Source: Lysobacteraceae bacterium (lineage in GTDB: Bacteria; Pseudomonadota; Gammaproteobacteria; Nitrococcales; AK92). From it: DNA of 50,781 nt. The notes below the pieces were generated by a model. That model was not told the origin of the DNA, did no database searches, and saw nothing but the letters and a program-made list of their open reading frames with translations. Position numbers and translations under genes: made by a program. The stretch spans positions 1-50,781 of the forward strand of contig JAAYIK010000024.1 of assembly GCA_012523465.1 (NCBI GenBank). The letters are read 5' to 3'. How positions within the stretch are numbered: position 1 is the stretch's first letter; the number at the start of each line of letters is the position of its first letter. This document shows, piece by piece, positions 18,421-28,982 of the stretch.

Positions 18421-21400
18421 AGAGACAGGCAACAGCATCAAACCTTGCTCGTTTAGCTCGCCATTCCTGACAAGCTCATCCAACAGCGTTTCGACCCGCT
18501 CACGAGCCTGACCCGTAACTCTCTTGAAGCCAAGGAGATTTAGAGACTCGGAGAGCAAATCATCCCGGTTGATTGAGAAGTTACGAGTGACCGTCAGTCT
18601 GATCGCTGCCTGTATTTCTTCCGGTGCAATGAACTCTATCTTTTTCTCGGAGCTTTTCAGATGCGAGCGGTCACGCACCGGCACCTCGCTCATGCCCGGT
18701 TTCCAAAGAAAATCGCCGCGCCGTTCAATCATGCCCTCTCGCACGGCATACTCCACGCCAGCATCGAGCGCAGCCTTGATGCGGGCACCTAACCGGCGGA
18801 CACCTGCGGCGTTCGCCACCCGAACCTGCGCCGCATCGATGTGGATGGGGCTTTCGGCATCGACCACCTCGCGCAGCCAGGTAGCGAGGTAGACCGGCGA
18901 CACTTGATGCAACTGCTGGCCGATCACAGCAATCTCAAAATTGGCCTTTGAATAGGCATCCGCACTATTTGCCGCAGCCGCCTCCCCGGTCTTGGTCTCG
19001 TCGGTGCGGACGATTTCGATGGTTTGAGGCGCGCGGGCCGGCGCCGCCGGTACTTCCTGGCGCGTCAGCCGCGCCCGCTCTATGGCCTCTTCCAATCGCT
19101 TGAATTCCCGATCCGGATTTCGGAACCAATCGGTACTCCAAATGCGGTGCAAGCGCCAGCCGAGCTTACGAAGAACCTCCTCTCGCAAACGGTCACGATC
19201 ACGCGCCGAGCGGGCGCTGTGATACGTCGCCCCATCGCATTCCACACCGAGCAGGTAGCGGCCCGGCTTGTCCGGATCGCGTATGCCGATGTCGATGAAA
19301 AAGCCGGCGCAACCGACCTGGGGCTCGGCGTCATAACCGGCCTGTTGCAAGCACCGCAGCACGGCTTCCTCGAAAGGCGAATCCGGTCCACGTCCCGTCG
19401 ATTGGGGCGTCAGCAACACGCGGTTCTGGGCGTAATTGAGAAAGTTCTTGAGCACGATGACGCCACGCGCATTCGTGCGACGCAGGTCGATGTCATCACC
19501 GGTGAAATTGGCGAACACCTCGCAGGCCAACCGCGCCCGGGTGATGAGCACGTTGAGCCGCCGCTCGCCGCCCTCGCTGTTGAGCGGGCCGAAATTGTAC
19601 GCAAGATACCCCTCTTTGGTCTTGCCGTAGCCGATGCTAATCAATATGACATCGCGCTCGTCGCCTTGGACGTTCTCCAGGTTCTTGATGAAGAAGGGCT
19701 CGCTGGGGGGTGCGTTGAAAAAATCCTCGGCCGACGGGTCCTGGCGGCGTAGCGCTTCGAGCTGCATCTCGATGGCATCACGCTGGGCCACGCTAAAGGC
19801 CACCACACCCAGTGAATGCTGGGGATGGGTCTTGGCGTGCGCCATGACGCGTTTGGCCACCGCCAAAGCTTCTTCGGGATTGGTGCGCGTGCGGCCGCGG
19901 TCGTAATAGGTATCCTCCAGCAAGTGGAACTTGAGCCCGGTCGCCGCCGGATGCACACCGGGGCTTGGGAAGACCACCAGGCGATTTTCGTAGAATTCGT
20001 GGTTGGAGACCGCGATCAGGCTCTCGTGACGGCTGCGATAGTGCCAGCGCAGCATGCGCCGCGGCGCGCCCTGGGCACGGAACATGCCGAGGATGCTTTC
20101 CTGATCGGCGGTGATGTTGTCCTCATCGTCCTCCTCGCCGCTGTAGAGCTTGTCGAAGAAGCTGCTCGGCGGCATTTGCTTGCTATCGCCGACTACCACG
20201 GCTTGCTTGCCGCGCAGCAGCGCGCCGAACGCGTCCACCGGCGCAACCTGACTGGCCTCGTCGAATATCACCAAGTCGAACTCGATCCGGCCAGGTGGCA
20301 GATAGGTCGCGATGGACATCGGACTCATCATGAACACGGGCTTTATTGCCTGAATCGCCCGCCCCGCCTGCTCCATGAGCCGCCGAATCGGCAGGTGACG
20401 CCGTTTCTTATTGATTTCGCGGCGCACGATGGACAGCTCGCCCGCGCCCTCGATGCTCGACAACGCCTCCCAGTGCTTGAGCATCAAGCGCCTGCGAGTG
20501 TGCTGGAAAAGCGCCGTGTCGAGCTTCTGGAAGGTCTCGATGGCATGCTCATGGCTGGTGCGGTCGAAACGCTGCAAAGGCGGCCGGGTGCGATAGGCGA
20601 TGTCGAATTGGCCTTCGTACCAAGTCCACTCAAAGGCCATGAGGTAATCGGTACCGGCATTGCGCCACGTCGAGGCGAGCGCGACGCCCGAAACCAACCC
20701 CGCCTGCTGCAGCTCATCGGCAAGCAGATTGAACTCGGTCATGCGCTGGAGCGCTTCGGGCTGCGCTTGCCAGATCTCTAGCCGCTTTTGCAGGCCATCG
20801 AAATCGGTCGGCAAAACCGTATCGGCATCGACGAACGCGATCGCCTTCATGGCCTCTGCGGTTGCCTCAGATTGCGAGGCGAGCAGCGACTTGACCGCAT
20901 CGAGTGTGGACTGCAACCGATCGAGCTGCGGCGAGCCAGCAAGAAAATCGATGAGGCCTTGCGGCAGCGTCCCCTCGCCGATGTCGCGATAAAGCGCCAC
21001 GACCCAATCGACCAGGGTGCCGAGCACTTGCCAATCCGAGTCGAGGCCTTGCCACTGCGCCCGGAACAATGCCTCGCCCAGGGACTGGTATTGCTGATAG
21101 ACCTTCTGATGTCGGCGCGCCTCAAGCACCGCATCGACCAGCGCCAGGCAAGCGGCATTGCCCGAGGGCAGCCCTTGACGGCACAGGCCCGCAAGACGTG
21201 CGCGCGCCGCCCGGTACTGGCCGGAGAGCAACCGCCACCATTTGTTGCCATAGTGGACGAGCGCCTGGCGCACATCGAGCAGGTCCTGATCCCACGCCTC
21301 CTCGATCAAGGTGTCACCATGAGCGGTACGCAGCTTGCGGATCCGCTGCCCCGCCTCGATGAGCTTGCGAAGATCGTCGCGCCGCGCCTGCCAGTCGGCG

Positions 21401-23120
21401 CTCTTGAGCGCGATGCCGTCGATCTGGTGCGGCGCCTCGATGGCTCGCTGCGCCGCCCGGCACAGCACCTGCACGTCCGCGGGCCCCTGCGGGGCGGGCA
21501 AACGCAAGGCCTTGGCCAATGCCTCCCGCGCAGCTCTCGCGTGAGCCGAAGCGCCTCCTCCAAATGGCCGCACCACTGGTCCTGCTCGATGGGATTGAAA
21601 ACCTTGAGCCTCGTGCCCCAGAAGGGGTTGTCGCTCGGGCAGCCCATCTCATCGAGCTTTCTCGCCATCGCCGCGACGAGCGTGCGCCGGTCCTTGTAGT
21701 CGGCCTGCGACCAATTCTCCATCTCGGAAAAATCAAAGCGCGGCAGCGAACGGCCCGATTCTTTGAAGTCAAGCAGTTGCCCAAGCGCCTCGATGGGACG
21801 CACGCCGCTTCCAGGCAGCGGCTCATTGACTGCGGCGGCGTATGCGTTGAGCTGATCGCGCATGCGAGTCAGCGTACGCAGCTCATCCTCGGCATCGTTG
21901 ATCTGAGGCCGACTGAGATCCAGGGTGCGCTTGAGCTCATCGAGCACCGCCCGCTTTTGCGCCTTGTGACTGTGCAGCTCCAGGACCGCATCACCGAGGC
22001 CCACTTCGTCCAGCCGGCGCTTGACCACCTCCAATGCCGCCATCTTCTCGGACACGAACAATACCTTGCGGCCCTGGCCCACGGCCTCGGCGATGATGTT
22101 AGTGATGGTCTGCGACTTGCCGGTGCCGGGCGGGCCCTCGATCACGAGGTTGCGACCGCTGTTGGCGTCGATGATTGCCAGCATCTGCGTCGAGTCGGCG
22201 TCGACGACGCAGTGCACCTGATCGGGCGCAAGGTGCTCGTCGAGGTGGTCGTGCTCTGTGAGCGGTGGGTTGGGCTCGCGAAACCCCTCACCAAGCAGTG
22301 CGCTTAAGATCGGATGATTGGCCGCCGCCTCAGGATCGGGCCAGCCATCGAGGTTCAAGTCCTTGTACATCAAGAACTTGCCGAAGGACAGGAAGCAAAG
22401 GTGAATCTCGTCCCGCTCCACTCGCCATCGAAACTGGCCGGCGATAGTCTCCTCGACGGCGTCGAAGTAGGCGGCGAGATCGAAGTCTTGTTCGGGGTCG
22501 ATGTCGGGCAGGGCAATGCCGAACTCGGCCAGGAGCTTGGCCTGCAGGGAGAGATTGGCGCCGATATCCTCGCCTGTCCATTGCACCTTGTAACGCTCAC
22601 GGGCATCAGCACGCTTGAGCTCCACTGGCACCACGACAAGCGGGGCCATGCGCTCCTCTTGGGAACTGTCCGACTCGTACCAGTGCAGAAAGCCGAGGGC
22701 AAGATAAAGCGTGTTGACACCCGTCTCCTCGATGCTGGTCCGCGCGAGGGAGTGGATTTGCAACAGGCGGGTATTCAGATCCTCGCTCTTGAGCCAGGTC
22801 TGGAGCTTGTTGTCGACGTGACGTGCAGCGGGTCCGTCATTGTCTTCTTCTTCAGGGTCACCGAGCAGCTCCGCGAGCTCGAACAAATTGGCTTGGCTGC
22901 TCTCGTCCTCACCTAGAACTTCAGCCTTCCCTTTAGGTAGCGCCGCAAAGCTCATCGTCCGCTTTTCGGCGACCAGGATACGGAATACTTCAAGCGAGAG
23001 TTCATCGACGACTTCGATGCCTCTCTTTCTCTTTCGGAAGTTGATTAGAGGATTACGCAGACCAAGCTCGAGCAGATCCCGCCGACTCGCCTCGAGCTTG
23101 TGCAAGATTCCCCCACTCAT
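18415..23120 (-). pseudogene. DUF4011 / SF1 helicase / Vsr-like nuclease / DUF3320 protein, frameshifted
   Basis: Two minus-strand frames (23120 to 21306, and 21576 to 18415) make one protein of about 1,568 residues when joined near 21526, where one G of a G-run (CCC at 21525-21527 on plus) seems lost. In order: DUF4011 (LLELGLRNPLINFRKRKRG), Walker A EGPPGTGKSQT (about 329-337), a long helical insert, Walker B LVIFDEASQVAP, helicase motifs VVGDSKQMPPSSFF, WHYRSRHESLI, NVQGDERDVI and LNVLITRAR, then a Vsr/MTES_1575-type nuclease (VECDGATYHS, LGWRLHRIWSTDWF) and a C-terminal DUF3320. Such proteins are found in defence islands and are thought to act on DNA. All catalytic motifs are intact, so the frameshift is the only visible defect. 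Confidence 0.85.
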
Positions 23121-23257
23121 TATTCGTCTTCCCTAAATGAGTACGTTGAAGCCAGAGATGCATCAAAAAATCTCACGGCACATATCGAGGGCGTCTCTCT
23201 CCAGCCTAATCTCGTCCGAGCAGTGCTGCTCCGAAAAAGACGATTCGCTTCCGATCA

Positions 23258-24172
23258 TCAGGACATCTCGTAGGACTTCACGACCAACAGCTTGGCGCGC
23301 TCCCAATCATCGCGTGATCTCACGGTCACTTCCAGGTCGCCGGTCCCGTAGTGGCCGATGTTGCGAACGTCGCGGGTAAAGCCCTCTTCTGGCTTGACCG
23401 TATCTGGATCGAGTTTCAGGTACATGCGGATGGTCTCGATGGTTGGCTTGACCTCGACGCAAACGAAATTCTTGATGCGCCGGAAGGCAATGTAATGACG
23501 CAGGATCTTCTTGGTCACGTCATCACCGAGTCCGAGCATGAAGCTCTCGATGTCCATATACAGATTCAAAAGATCAGGCCCAGCGCCTTCCATAAGCTCG
23601 GATATGCTCTTTTGTCTCTGCGCCTTGCTGATACCGTTCTCTCCACTGGTCAAGGTGGCAGGCACTGGACTGGCCGTGACGGTAGGAAGTAGCTCTAGAA
23701 GCAACAACTCGTCACCGAACCTGCGGTAACGGATCAGCTCGATATTGCGGCCTATCTGCTTCACCGCATGAATATCGTACTTGGTGAAATCAGCGGCTAT
23801 GCAGATCAGCCGGGGCGCGCTCCATTCGATCTGGCGAGCCAGCTCCTTTCCACAACGATCGCGGACCAGCAGCTCAAAATCGCCGCGATGATCCACTAGC
23901 CAATCCAGATAGAAAAGACCTTGATTAATGACGTTTTCTGATCGTTCTCGCTTGTATTCAATGATGACGGGATAGCCGTTCTCATCTATGCCTAGCGTAT
24001 CCATGCGCCCGCCGTGGGTCGTGACATACTCCGACGCTAGAAAGCGTATCCCCAGCAAGGATTCCAGGTTGCGCTCGAACAATGTCTGGAGGCCACGCTC
24101 AAGGGGCGCTGACGAACCTTCCAGTTCGACCAAGGAATCGCCCTGAATACGAAAAAGCTTCAGATCGCTCAT
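23258..24172 (-). CDS. DUF5655 protein with an N-terminal PD-(D/E)XK nuclease-like domain
   Basis: 304 residues. The N-terminal part (about 1-140) has a NucS/DUF91-type nuclease core: HGGRMDTLGIDENGYPVIIEYKR, read here as D..(hydrophobic).IEYK with a later QG.FYLDWL. A linker leads to a C-terminal DUF5655 domain (about 195-300; GLGDDVTKKILRHYIAFRR, KNFVCVEVKPT.ETIRMYLKL). Relatives occur as single genes or beside restriction and defence genes; activity is not known to me. The frame is complete, unlike its neighbours, and it starts 137 bp upstream of the DUF4011 helicase on the same strand. Confidence 0.75.
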   Translation of the reverse strand: MSDLKLFRIQGDSLVELEGSSAPLERGLQTLFERNLESLLGIRFLASEYVTTHGGRMDTLGIDENGYPVIIEYKRERSENVINQGLFYLDWLVDHRGDFELLVRDRCGKELARQIEWSAPRLICIAADFTKYDIHAVKQIGRNIELIRYRRFGDELLLLELLPTVTASPVPATLTSGENGISKAQRQKSISELMEGAGPDLLNLYMDIESFMLGLGDDVTKKILRHYIAFRRIKNFVCVEVKPTIETIRMYLKLDPDTVKPEEGFTRDVRNIGHYGTGDLEVTVRSRDDWERAKLLVVKSYEMS

Positions 24173-24375
24173 GCCAAGACTTCTTTATCAACTGCTTTAT
24201 TCTGCTTTGGCACATTCAAGGCCATCATAAAGAAAAAGCATTGAGGAGAAAACGAACGCACCTGCCCACTGAGAGACAGTAAAAACCCGAAGAGCTTCTC
24301 TTTAGACGGGACAGGAAGACCGCGTCACGATGGGTGGACCGATGAGTTGTGGCTGAGCCTTCAAGCCAGAAAACA

Positions 24376-24410
24376 AAAATGCCAGCCGGCTTCTGACCGG
24401 CTGGCATTTT
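24376..24410 (-). terminator. intrinsic terminator of the acetolactate synthase gene
   Basis: ATGCCAGCCGG pairs with CCGGCTGGCAT around a short loop, with A/T runs on both sides, so it could work in both directions. It is 30 bp downstream of the synthase stop codon. Confidence 0.85.
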
Positions 24411-24440
24411 CAAAGGGATTCCCGATCGTGAGATCGCTGA

Positions 24441-26282
24441 TCAGAACATGTCGGTTTGTTCCGGCGTCGCCTGCTTGACCGGCTCGGTATCCTCGCGGGC
24501 AGCGATGTAGTCGCCGGTGACCATTTGCTTGTAAGTCATGCCGGGGCCGACCATCGGGTAGACGCCGGCGTCGATGTCGATCATCACCTCGAGGAAAGCG
24601 GGCCCCTGGAATTCGATGAATTCCTTCAAGGCCGGCACGACTTCCTCGGTCCGCGTGATGCGCTTGGCGAACTCGAAGCCGTCGGCCTGAGCGGTCTTGA
24701 CGAAGTCCTTGCGGTGCAGGGACTTGTCAGAACCGGTGAAGCGGTCCTCGTAGAACAGCCGCTGCCACTGCCGCACCATGCCGTCACCGACGTTGTTGAT
24801 CAGCAGCACCTTCACCGGCAGGTTGTAGGTGGTCACCGTCTCCAGCTCGCCCAGGTTCATGCGGATGGAGCCATCGCCGTCGATGTCGATGATCATCCGA
24901 TCGGGGCGCGCGAAGGCGGCGCCGATCGCGGCGGGCAGGCCGAAGCCCATGGTGCCCATGCTGCCGGAGGTCAGCCACAGCCGCGGCTCGCGGAAATGCA
25001 GGTATTGCGCGGCCCACATCTGGTGCTGGCCGACGCCGGTGGAGATGATGGCGCGCCCGTCGGTAAGCTCGTTCAGGCACTCCATCACGTAGTAAGGCTG
25101 GATTTTGTCGCTGTTGCGGTTGTAGTTCCAGCCATGCTTTTCCTTGAGCGCCTGGCAGTGCTTGAGCCAGGGACCGAAGTCCTTCTTGAAGCCGTTGCCC
25201 TTGCCCCACTCGGTGAGCTGGGCGAGGCTGCGGCCGGCTTCGCCCACGTGGGCCCAGTCCACGCGCTTGACCTTGCCGATCTCGGCGGCGTCGATGTCGA
25301 TGTGCGCTACCGCCTCAGCAAGCGGCGCGAACATGTCGGGCTGGGCCGCCACCCGGTCGTCGAAGCGAGCGCCGACGGCGATCAGGAAGTCACAGTCCTC
25401 GACGGCGTAGTTGGCGTAGGCCGCGCCGTGCATGCCGAGCATGTGCATGGCCAGCGGATCGGTGGTGTCGATCGCGCCCAGTCCCATCAGGGTGGTCACC
25501 ACCGGAATGTTGAAGGCGTGGGCGAATTCCCGCAGCTCCTCGGCGGCGTCGCCCGAGACCACGCCGCCGCCCACATACAGCAGCGGCCGGTTGCTGCGCT
25601 CGAGCATCTCGAAGAACTGCCGGCACTTGCGATCCGACAGCCGCGCGTTGCGCAGCGACTCCAGCCGCTGGCGATAACCGCGGATCGGCAGCAGGCAGGA
25701 ACCGTCGTAGGTACCGACCCAGTTCTGCACGTCCTTGGGCACGTCGACCACCACCGGCCCGGGACGGCCCGAGCGGGCCACTTCGAAGGCGGTGCGTACG
25801 GTGGCTTCCAGCTCTTCCGGCTTGGTCACCAGGAAGACGTGCTTGGCGCAGGAGCCCATGATGTTGACGATGGGAGCTTCCTGGAAGGCATCGGTGCCCA
25901 TGGCGCCGGTCGGCACCTGACCAGTGATCAGTACCACGGGGACAGAATCCGCCATGCAGTCACGGATGGGCGTGACGCAGTTGGTCGCTCCAGGGCCGGA
26001 GGTCACCATGAAGACGCCGACCTTGCCGCTAGCCCGCGCATAGCCGGCCGCCATGAAGCCCGCGCCCTGCTCGTTGGCCGGCACGATCAACCGGATCTGC
26101 TCGTCCTGGCTGCGCTGGGCGTTGTAGCTGAAGATGGCGTCGTAGGTGGGCAGGATCGCTCCGCCACTGTAGCCGAATACCGTGTCTACACCCTCGTCGG
26201 CGAGCACCTGGATGATGATCTCCGAACCACGCATGGTTTTGCCGGCAAGAGGGTGTTTCTGGGGATTCTGCTTACTAGTCAT
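24441..26282 (-). CDS. ilvB: acetolactate synthase large (catalytic) subunit
   Basis: 613 residues from the ATG at 26282 (MTSKQNPQKHPLAGKTM). It condenses two pyruvates, or pyruvate and 2-oxobutyrate, in branched-chain amino acid synthesis using ThDP, Mg2+ and FAD. The N-terminal ThDP pyrimidine domain has GGAILPTYDAI and the catalytic Glu in VPANEQGAGFMAAGYARASG; the central FAD-type domain includes TTLMGLGAIDTTDPL and LIAVGARFDDRV; the ThDP pyrophosphate motif is DIDGDGSIRMNLGELET. It is longer than E. coli catalytic subunits (about 550-575). No small regulatory subunit gene (ilvN/ilvH) is adjacent, which is unusual for a biosynthetic enzyme. It is monocistronic with its own terminator. Confidence 0.9.
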   Translation of the reverse strand: MTSKQNPQKHPLAGKTMRGSEIIIQVLADEGVDTVFGYSGGAILPTYDAIFSYNAQRSQDEQIRLIVPANEQGAGFMAAGYARASGKVGVFMVTSGPGATNCVTPIRDCMADSVPVVLITGQVPTGAMGTDAFQEAPIVNIMGSCAKHVFLVTKPEELEATVRTAFEVARSGRPGPVVVDVPKDVQNWVGTYDGSCLLPIRGYRQRLESLRNARLSDRKCRQFFEMLERSNRPLLYVGGGVVSGDAAEELREFAHAFNIPVVTTLMGLGAIDTTDPLAMHMLGMHGAAYANYAVEDCDFLIAVGARFDDRVAAQPDMFAPLAEAVAHIDIDAAEIGKVKRVDWAHVGEAGRSLAQLTEWGKGNGFKKDFGPWLKHCQALKEKHGWNYNRNSDKIQPYYVMECLNELTDGRAIISTGVGQHQMWAAQYLHFREPRLWLTSGSMGTMGFGLPAAIGAAFARPDRMIIDIDGDGSIRMNLGELETVTTYNLPVKVLLINNVGDGMVRQWQRLFYEDRFTGSDKSLHRKDFVKTAQADGFEFAKRITRTEEVVPALKEFIEFQGPAFLEVMIDIDAGVYPMVGPGMTYKQMVTGDYIAAREDTEPVKQATPEQTDMF

Positions 26283-26394
26283 CGTGGCGTTCTTTGCACT
26301 GAAGTGAAGTAGAGGGAATGATGCATGATACGGTGCTTTGCCGCGGCCGAACAAGGGAACCGAAGGCAAGCCCCCGCTCAGGCGCGCCTGCTGC

Positions 26395-26796
26395 TCATTC
26401 GGAAGGGTCTTCCTCGAACGTCAGCGCTGCAGAATTCACACAATAGCGCAAACCGGTCGGCTCCGGGCCATCGGGAAAGACATGGCCAAGGTGCGAGTCG
26501 CAGCGAGCGCAAAGAATCTCGGTGCGCACCATGCCGTGGCTGGTATCGAGCGCCTCGGCGATGTGTGCCGGCTCGATGGGCTCCCAGAAGCTGGGCCAGC
26601 CGCTGCCGGAGTCGTATTTGGCCTTGGAGCTGAACAGCGGCAAGCCGCAGCCGGCGCAAAGGTAGCGCCCGCGGCCCTTGTGATCGTAGTACTTGCCGGT
26701 GAAAGCCGGCTCGGTCCCCTTCTGCCTGAGGATGCGGTACTGTTCTGGCGTCAGCTCACGCCGCCACTCTTCATCGGTCTTGTGAATCTTTTCCAT
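26395..26796 (-). CDS. msrB: peptide-methionine (R)-S-oxide reductase MsrB
   Basis: 133 residues starting at [11 protein letters not shown]. It repairs methionine-R-sulfoxide in proteins. It has the zinc-binding pairs CAGC and CARC, the [11 protein letters not shown] substrate loop, the HLGHVF motif and the catalytic Cys in RYCVNSAAL. No MsrA domain is fused, and there is no signal peptide, so it is cytosolic. It follows the sirtuin gene on the same strand after 64 bp and may be co-transcribed with it. Confidence 0.95.
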   Translation of the reverse strand: MEKIHKTDEEWRRELTPEQYRILRQKGTEPAFTGKYYDHKGRGRYLCAGCGLPLFSSKAKYDSGSGWPSFWEPIEPAHIAEALDTSHGMVRTEILCARCDSHLGHVFPDGPEPTGLRYCVNSAALTFEEDPSE

Positions 26797-26860
26797 CGCT
26801 AGCCGCCTCTTTGCCCAACCAGGAACACTCCACCAGTAGACGCCGGCGCCCGGCCCGGGT

Positions 26861-27607
26861 TCAGTCGGCAATGGCCTCGACCATGGCCGGCAGCACCACG
26901 CCCGCCGGACCGCGCACGCTGAAAGTAGCATCGGCGGAGAACGGCGTCTCTTCCGGATTGACCTCCACCACCACGGCGCCGGCCCGCAAGGCGATGTAAG
27001 GCAGCTGGGCCGCCGGCTGCACCAGCGCCGAGGTCCCCACCACCAGCACCAGGTCGGCCGTCGCCATGACCTCCTGGGCGCGGGCATAGGCCTCGGGCGG
27101 CAGCAGTTCACCGAACCAGACCACGTCCGGCCGCAGATAGGCCGCGCACTGCCCGCAGCGCGGCACCTCGTCCGGCCGCTCCTCCCACTGCTCGACGATG
27201 ACATTTTCCAGCGAGCAGCGCACCCGGCTGATGTTGCCGTGCAGCTCGATCACGTCGCTGTTGCCGGCGCGCTGGTGCAGCCCGTCGACGTTTTGCGTCA
27301 CCACCTTCAACCCCGGACGCAGCCGCTCCCAGCGGGCAAGCGCATAATGGCCGGGATTGGGCTGCACTTGCTGCAGTTGCTGTCGGCGCATGGCGTACCA
27401 GTCCCAGACGCGCTTGGGATTGCGCTCGAACCCTTCCGGACTGGCCAGCTCCATGGGATCGAACCGTGCCCACAGGCCCTTTTGGGCGTCGCGGAAGGTG
27501 GGCACGCCGCTCTCCGCGGAAATCCCGGCGCCGCTGAACACGGCGACCTGACGCCCGCCGCGCAGCGCCGCCCGCAACTCCCGACCGAGTTCCACCGTCT
27601 GACTCAA
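26861..27607 (-). CDS. cobB: NAD-dependent protein deacylase (Sir2/CobB)
   Basis: A 248-residue sirtuin. NAD-binding motif [15 protein letters not shown], then [12 protein letters not shown], the catalytic His in ELHGNI, a Cys-containing zinc-ribbon region (RCGQC), VVWFGELLP and the nucleotide motifs [10 protein letters not shown] and VNPEET. The YxxR pair in WYAMRRQ matches the class III feature linked in CobB/SIRT5 to removal of succinyl groups as well as acetyl groups. It uses NAD to deacylate lysines, for example on acetyl-CoA synthetase in other bacteria. It is divergent from serB, with about 85 bp between starts. Confidence 0.93.
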   Translation of the reverse strand: MSQTVELGRELRAALRGGRQVAVFSGAGISAESGVPTFRDAQKGLWARFDPMELASPEGFERNPKRVWDWYAMRRQQLQQVQPNPGHYALARWERLRPGLKVVTQNVDGLHQRAGNSDVIELHGNISRVRCSLENVIVEQWEERPDEVPRCGQCAAYLRPDVVWFGELLPPEAYARAQEVMATADLVLVVGTSALVQPAAQLPYIALRAGAVVVEVNPEETPFSADATFSVRGPAGVVLPAMVEAIAD

Positions 27608-27691
27608 CGCCTATCCCCCCTTTTGCTTTCCTATCCACGCCGATGGCCTACAATATGCCCCCATTCACGCCCGCTAACTGAGCAGAGGCCC

Positions 27692-28906
27692 ATGAGCGAG
27701 ATCATACTCATCAACATTTCCGGCCAGGACAAGCCCGGGCTCACCGCCTCCCTGATGGGCATCCTGGCCGAATACAACGTTGGCGTGCTCGACATCGGCC
27801 AGGCCATGATCCATGACACCCTGTCGCTCGGGATGCTGCTCGAGATCCCCGATCAGGAAAAGCTGTCGCCGGTGCTCAAGGACGTCCTGTTCCATGTCCA
27901 CCACCTGGGCATGCAGGTGCGCTTCACACCGATCAGCCCCGAACGCTATCAGGAATGGGTCAAGGGCGCCGGCAAGCCGCGCTACGTGGTGACTCTGCTC
28001 GGCCGCCGCATCACCGCCGCCCACATCGCCGAGATCGCCCGCGTCATCAGCAGCAACGGCCTCAACATCGAGGACATCCTGCGCCTGTCGGGCCGCGCGC
28101 CGCTGCACAAGGGCAGCGAGACCTCCCGCGCCTGCGTCGAGCTGACCGTCCGCGGCTACCCGCTGGATTACGATGCCATGAAGGAGCGCTTCATGGAGAT
28201 CTCGCAGGAGTACGGGGTCGACATCAGCTTCCAGGAAGACAACATCTACCGACGCAACCGCCGCCTAGTGGTCTTCGACATGGACTCGACCCTGATCCAG
28301 CAGGAGGTCATCGACGAGATCGCCAGGGAAGCCGGCGTCTACGAGGAAGTCAGCGCCGTCACCGAGCAGGCCATGCGCGGCGAGCTCGATTTCAAGGAAA
28401 GCCTCAAGCGCCGCGTCGCCCTCCTGGAAGGCCTGGACGTCTCGATACTGGAGAAGGTGGCCGCACGCCTCCAGCTGACCGAAGGGGCCGAGCGCCTGCT
28501 CCGCAACCTGCGCACCTTCGGCTTCAAGACGGCCGTCATCTCCGGCGGCTTTTCCTATTTCGGCAAGCGCCTGCAGGAGACGCTCGGCCTGGACTACGTC
28601 CACGCCAACGAGCTCGAGATCCGCGACGGCAAGCTGACCGGCCGGGTGGTGGGCGAGATCATCGACGGCCAGCGCAAGGCCGAGCTGCTCAAGGAAATCG
28701 CCAAGAAAGAGCAGATCAGCCTGGAGCAGGTGATCGCCGTCGGCGACGGCGCCAACGACCTGCCGATGCTGCGCGTGGCGGGACTGGGCATCGCCTTCCA
28801 CGCCAAGCCGCTGGTCAAGCGCAGCGCCCGCCAGTCCATCTCCACCCTGGGGCTGGACGGCATCCTCTACCTCATGGGCTACAAGGACACCGACACCCCG
28901 GCCTGA
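27692..28906 (+). CDS. serB: phosphoserine phosphatase SerB with tandem ACT domains
   Basis: 404 residues from the ATG at 27692 (MSEIILINISGQDKPGLTAS), preceded by an AGAGG-like site. It performs the last step of serine synthesis, hydrolysing phosphoserine. Two ACT-like domains fill about residues 1-185 (SGQDKPGLTASLMGIL; YVVTLLGRRITAAHIAEIA), followed by the HAD domain with nucleophile motif FDMDSTLIQQEVIDEIA, motif II VISGGF and motif III GDGANDLPML. The length fits the long Pseudomonas/Mycobacterium type rather than the 322-residue E. coli form. It is monocistronic or paired with the downstream thioesterase (76 bp). Confidence 0.95.
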   Translation: MSEIILINISGQDKPGLTASLMGILAEYNVGVLDIGQAMIHDTLSLGMLLEIPDQEKLSPVLKDVLFHVHHLGMQVRFTPISPERYQEWVKGAGKPRYVVTLLGRRITAAHIAEIARVISSNGLNIEDILRLSGRAPLHKGSETSRACVELTVRGYPLDYDAMKERFMEISQEYGVDISFQEDNIYRRNRRLVVFDMDSTLIQQEVIDEIAREAGVYEEVSAVTEQAMRGELDFKESLKRRVALLEGLDVSILEKVAARLQLTEGAERLLRNLRTFGFKTAVISGGFSYFGKRLQETLGLDYVHANELEIRDGKLTGRVVGEIIDGQRKAELLKEIAKKEQISLEQVIAVGDGANDLPMLRVAGLGIAFHAKPLVKRSARQSISTLGLDGILYLMGYKDTDTPA

Positions 28907-28982
28907 TCGGCCGCCAGCGGGGCGGCGCCTGGCAGCTCCGCCGTCCTCCGCCTGCACCATCCACTGACAGCAGAGTTCGACG

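Noticed and set aside
24456..26312. 618-codon plus-strand frame opposite acetolactate synthase
   Set aside because: Antisense shadow with low-complexity translation; the minus strand carries intact ThDP-enzyme motifs.
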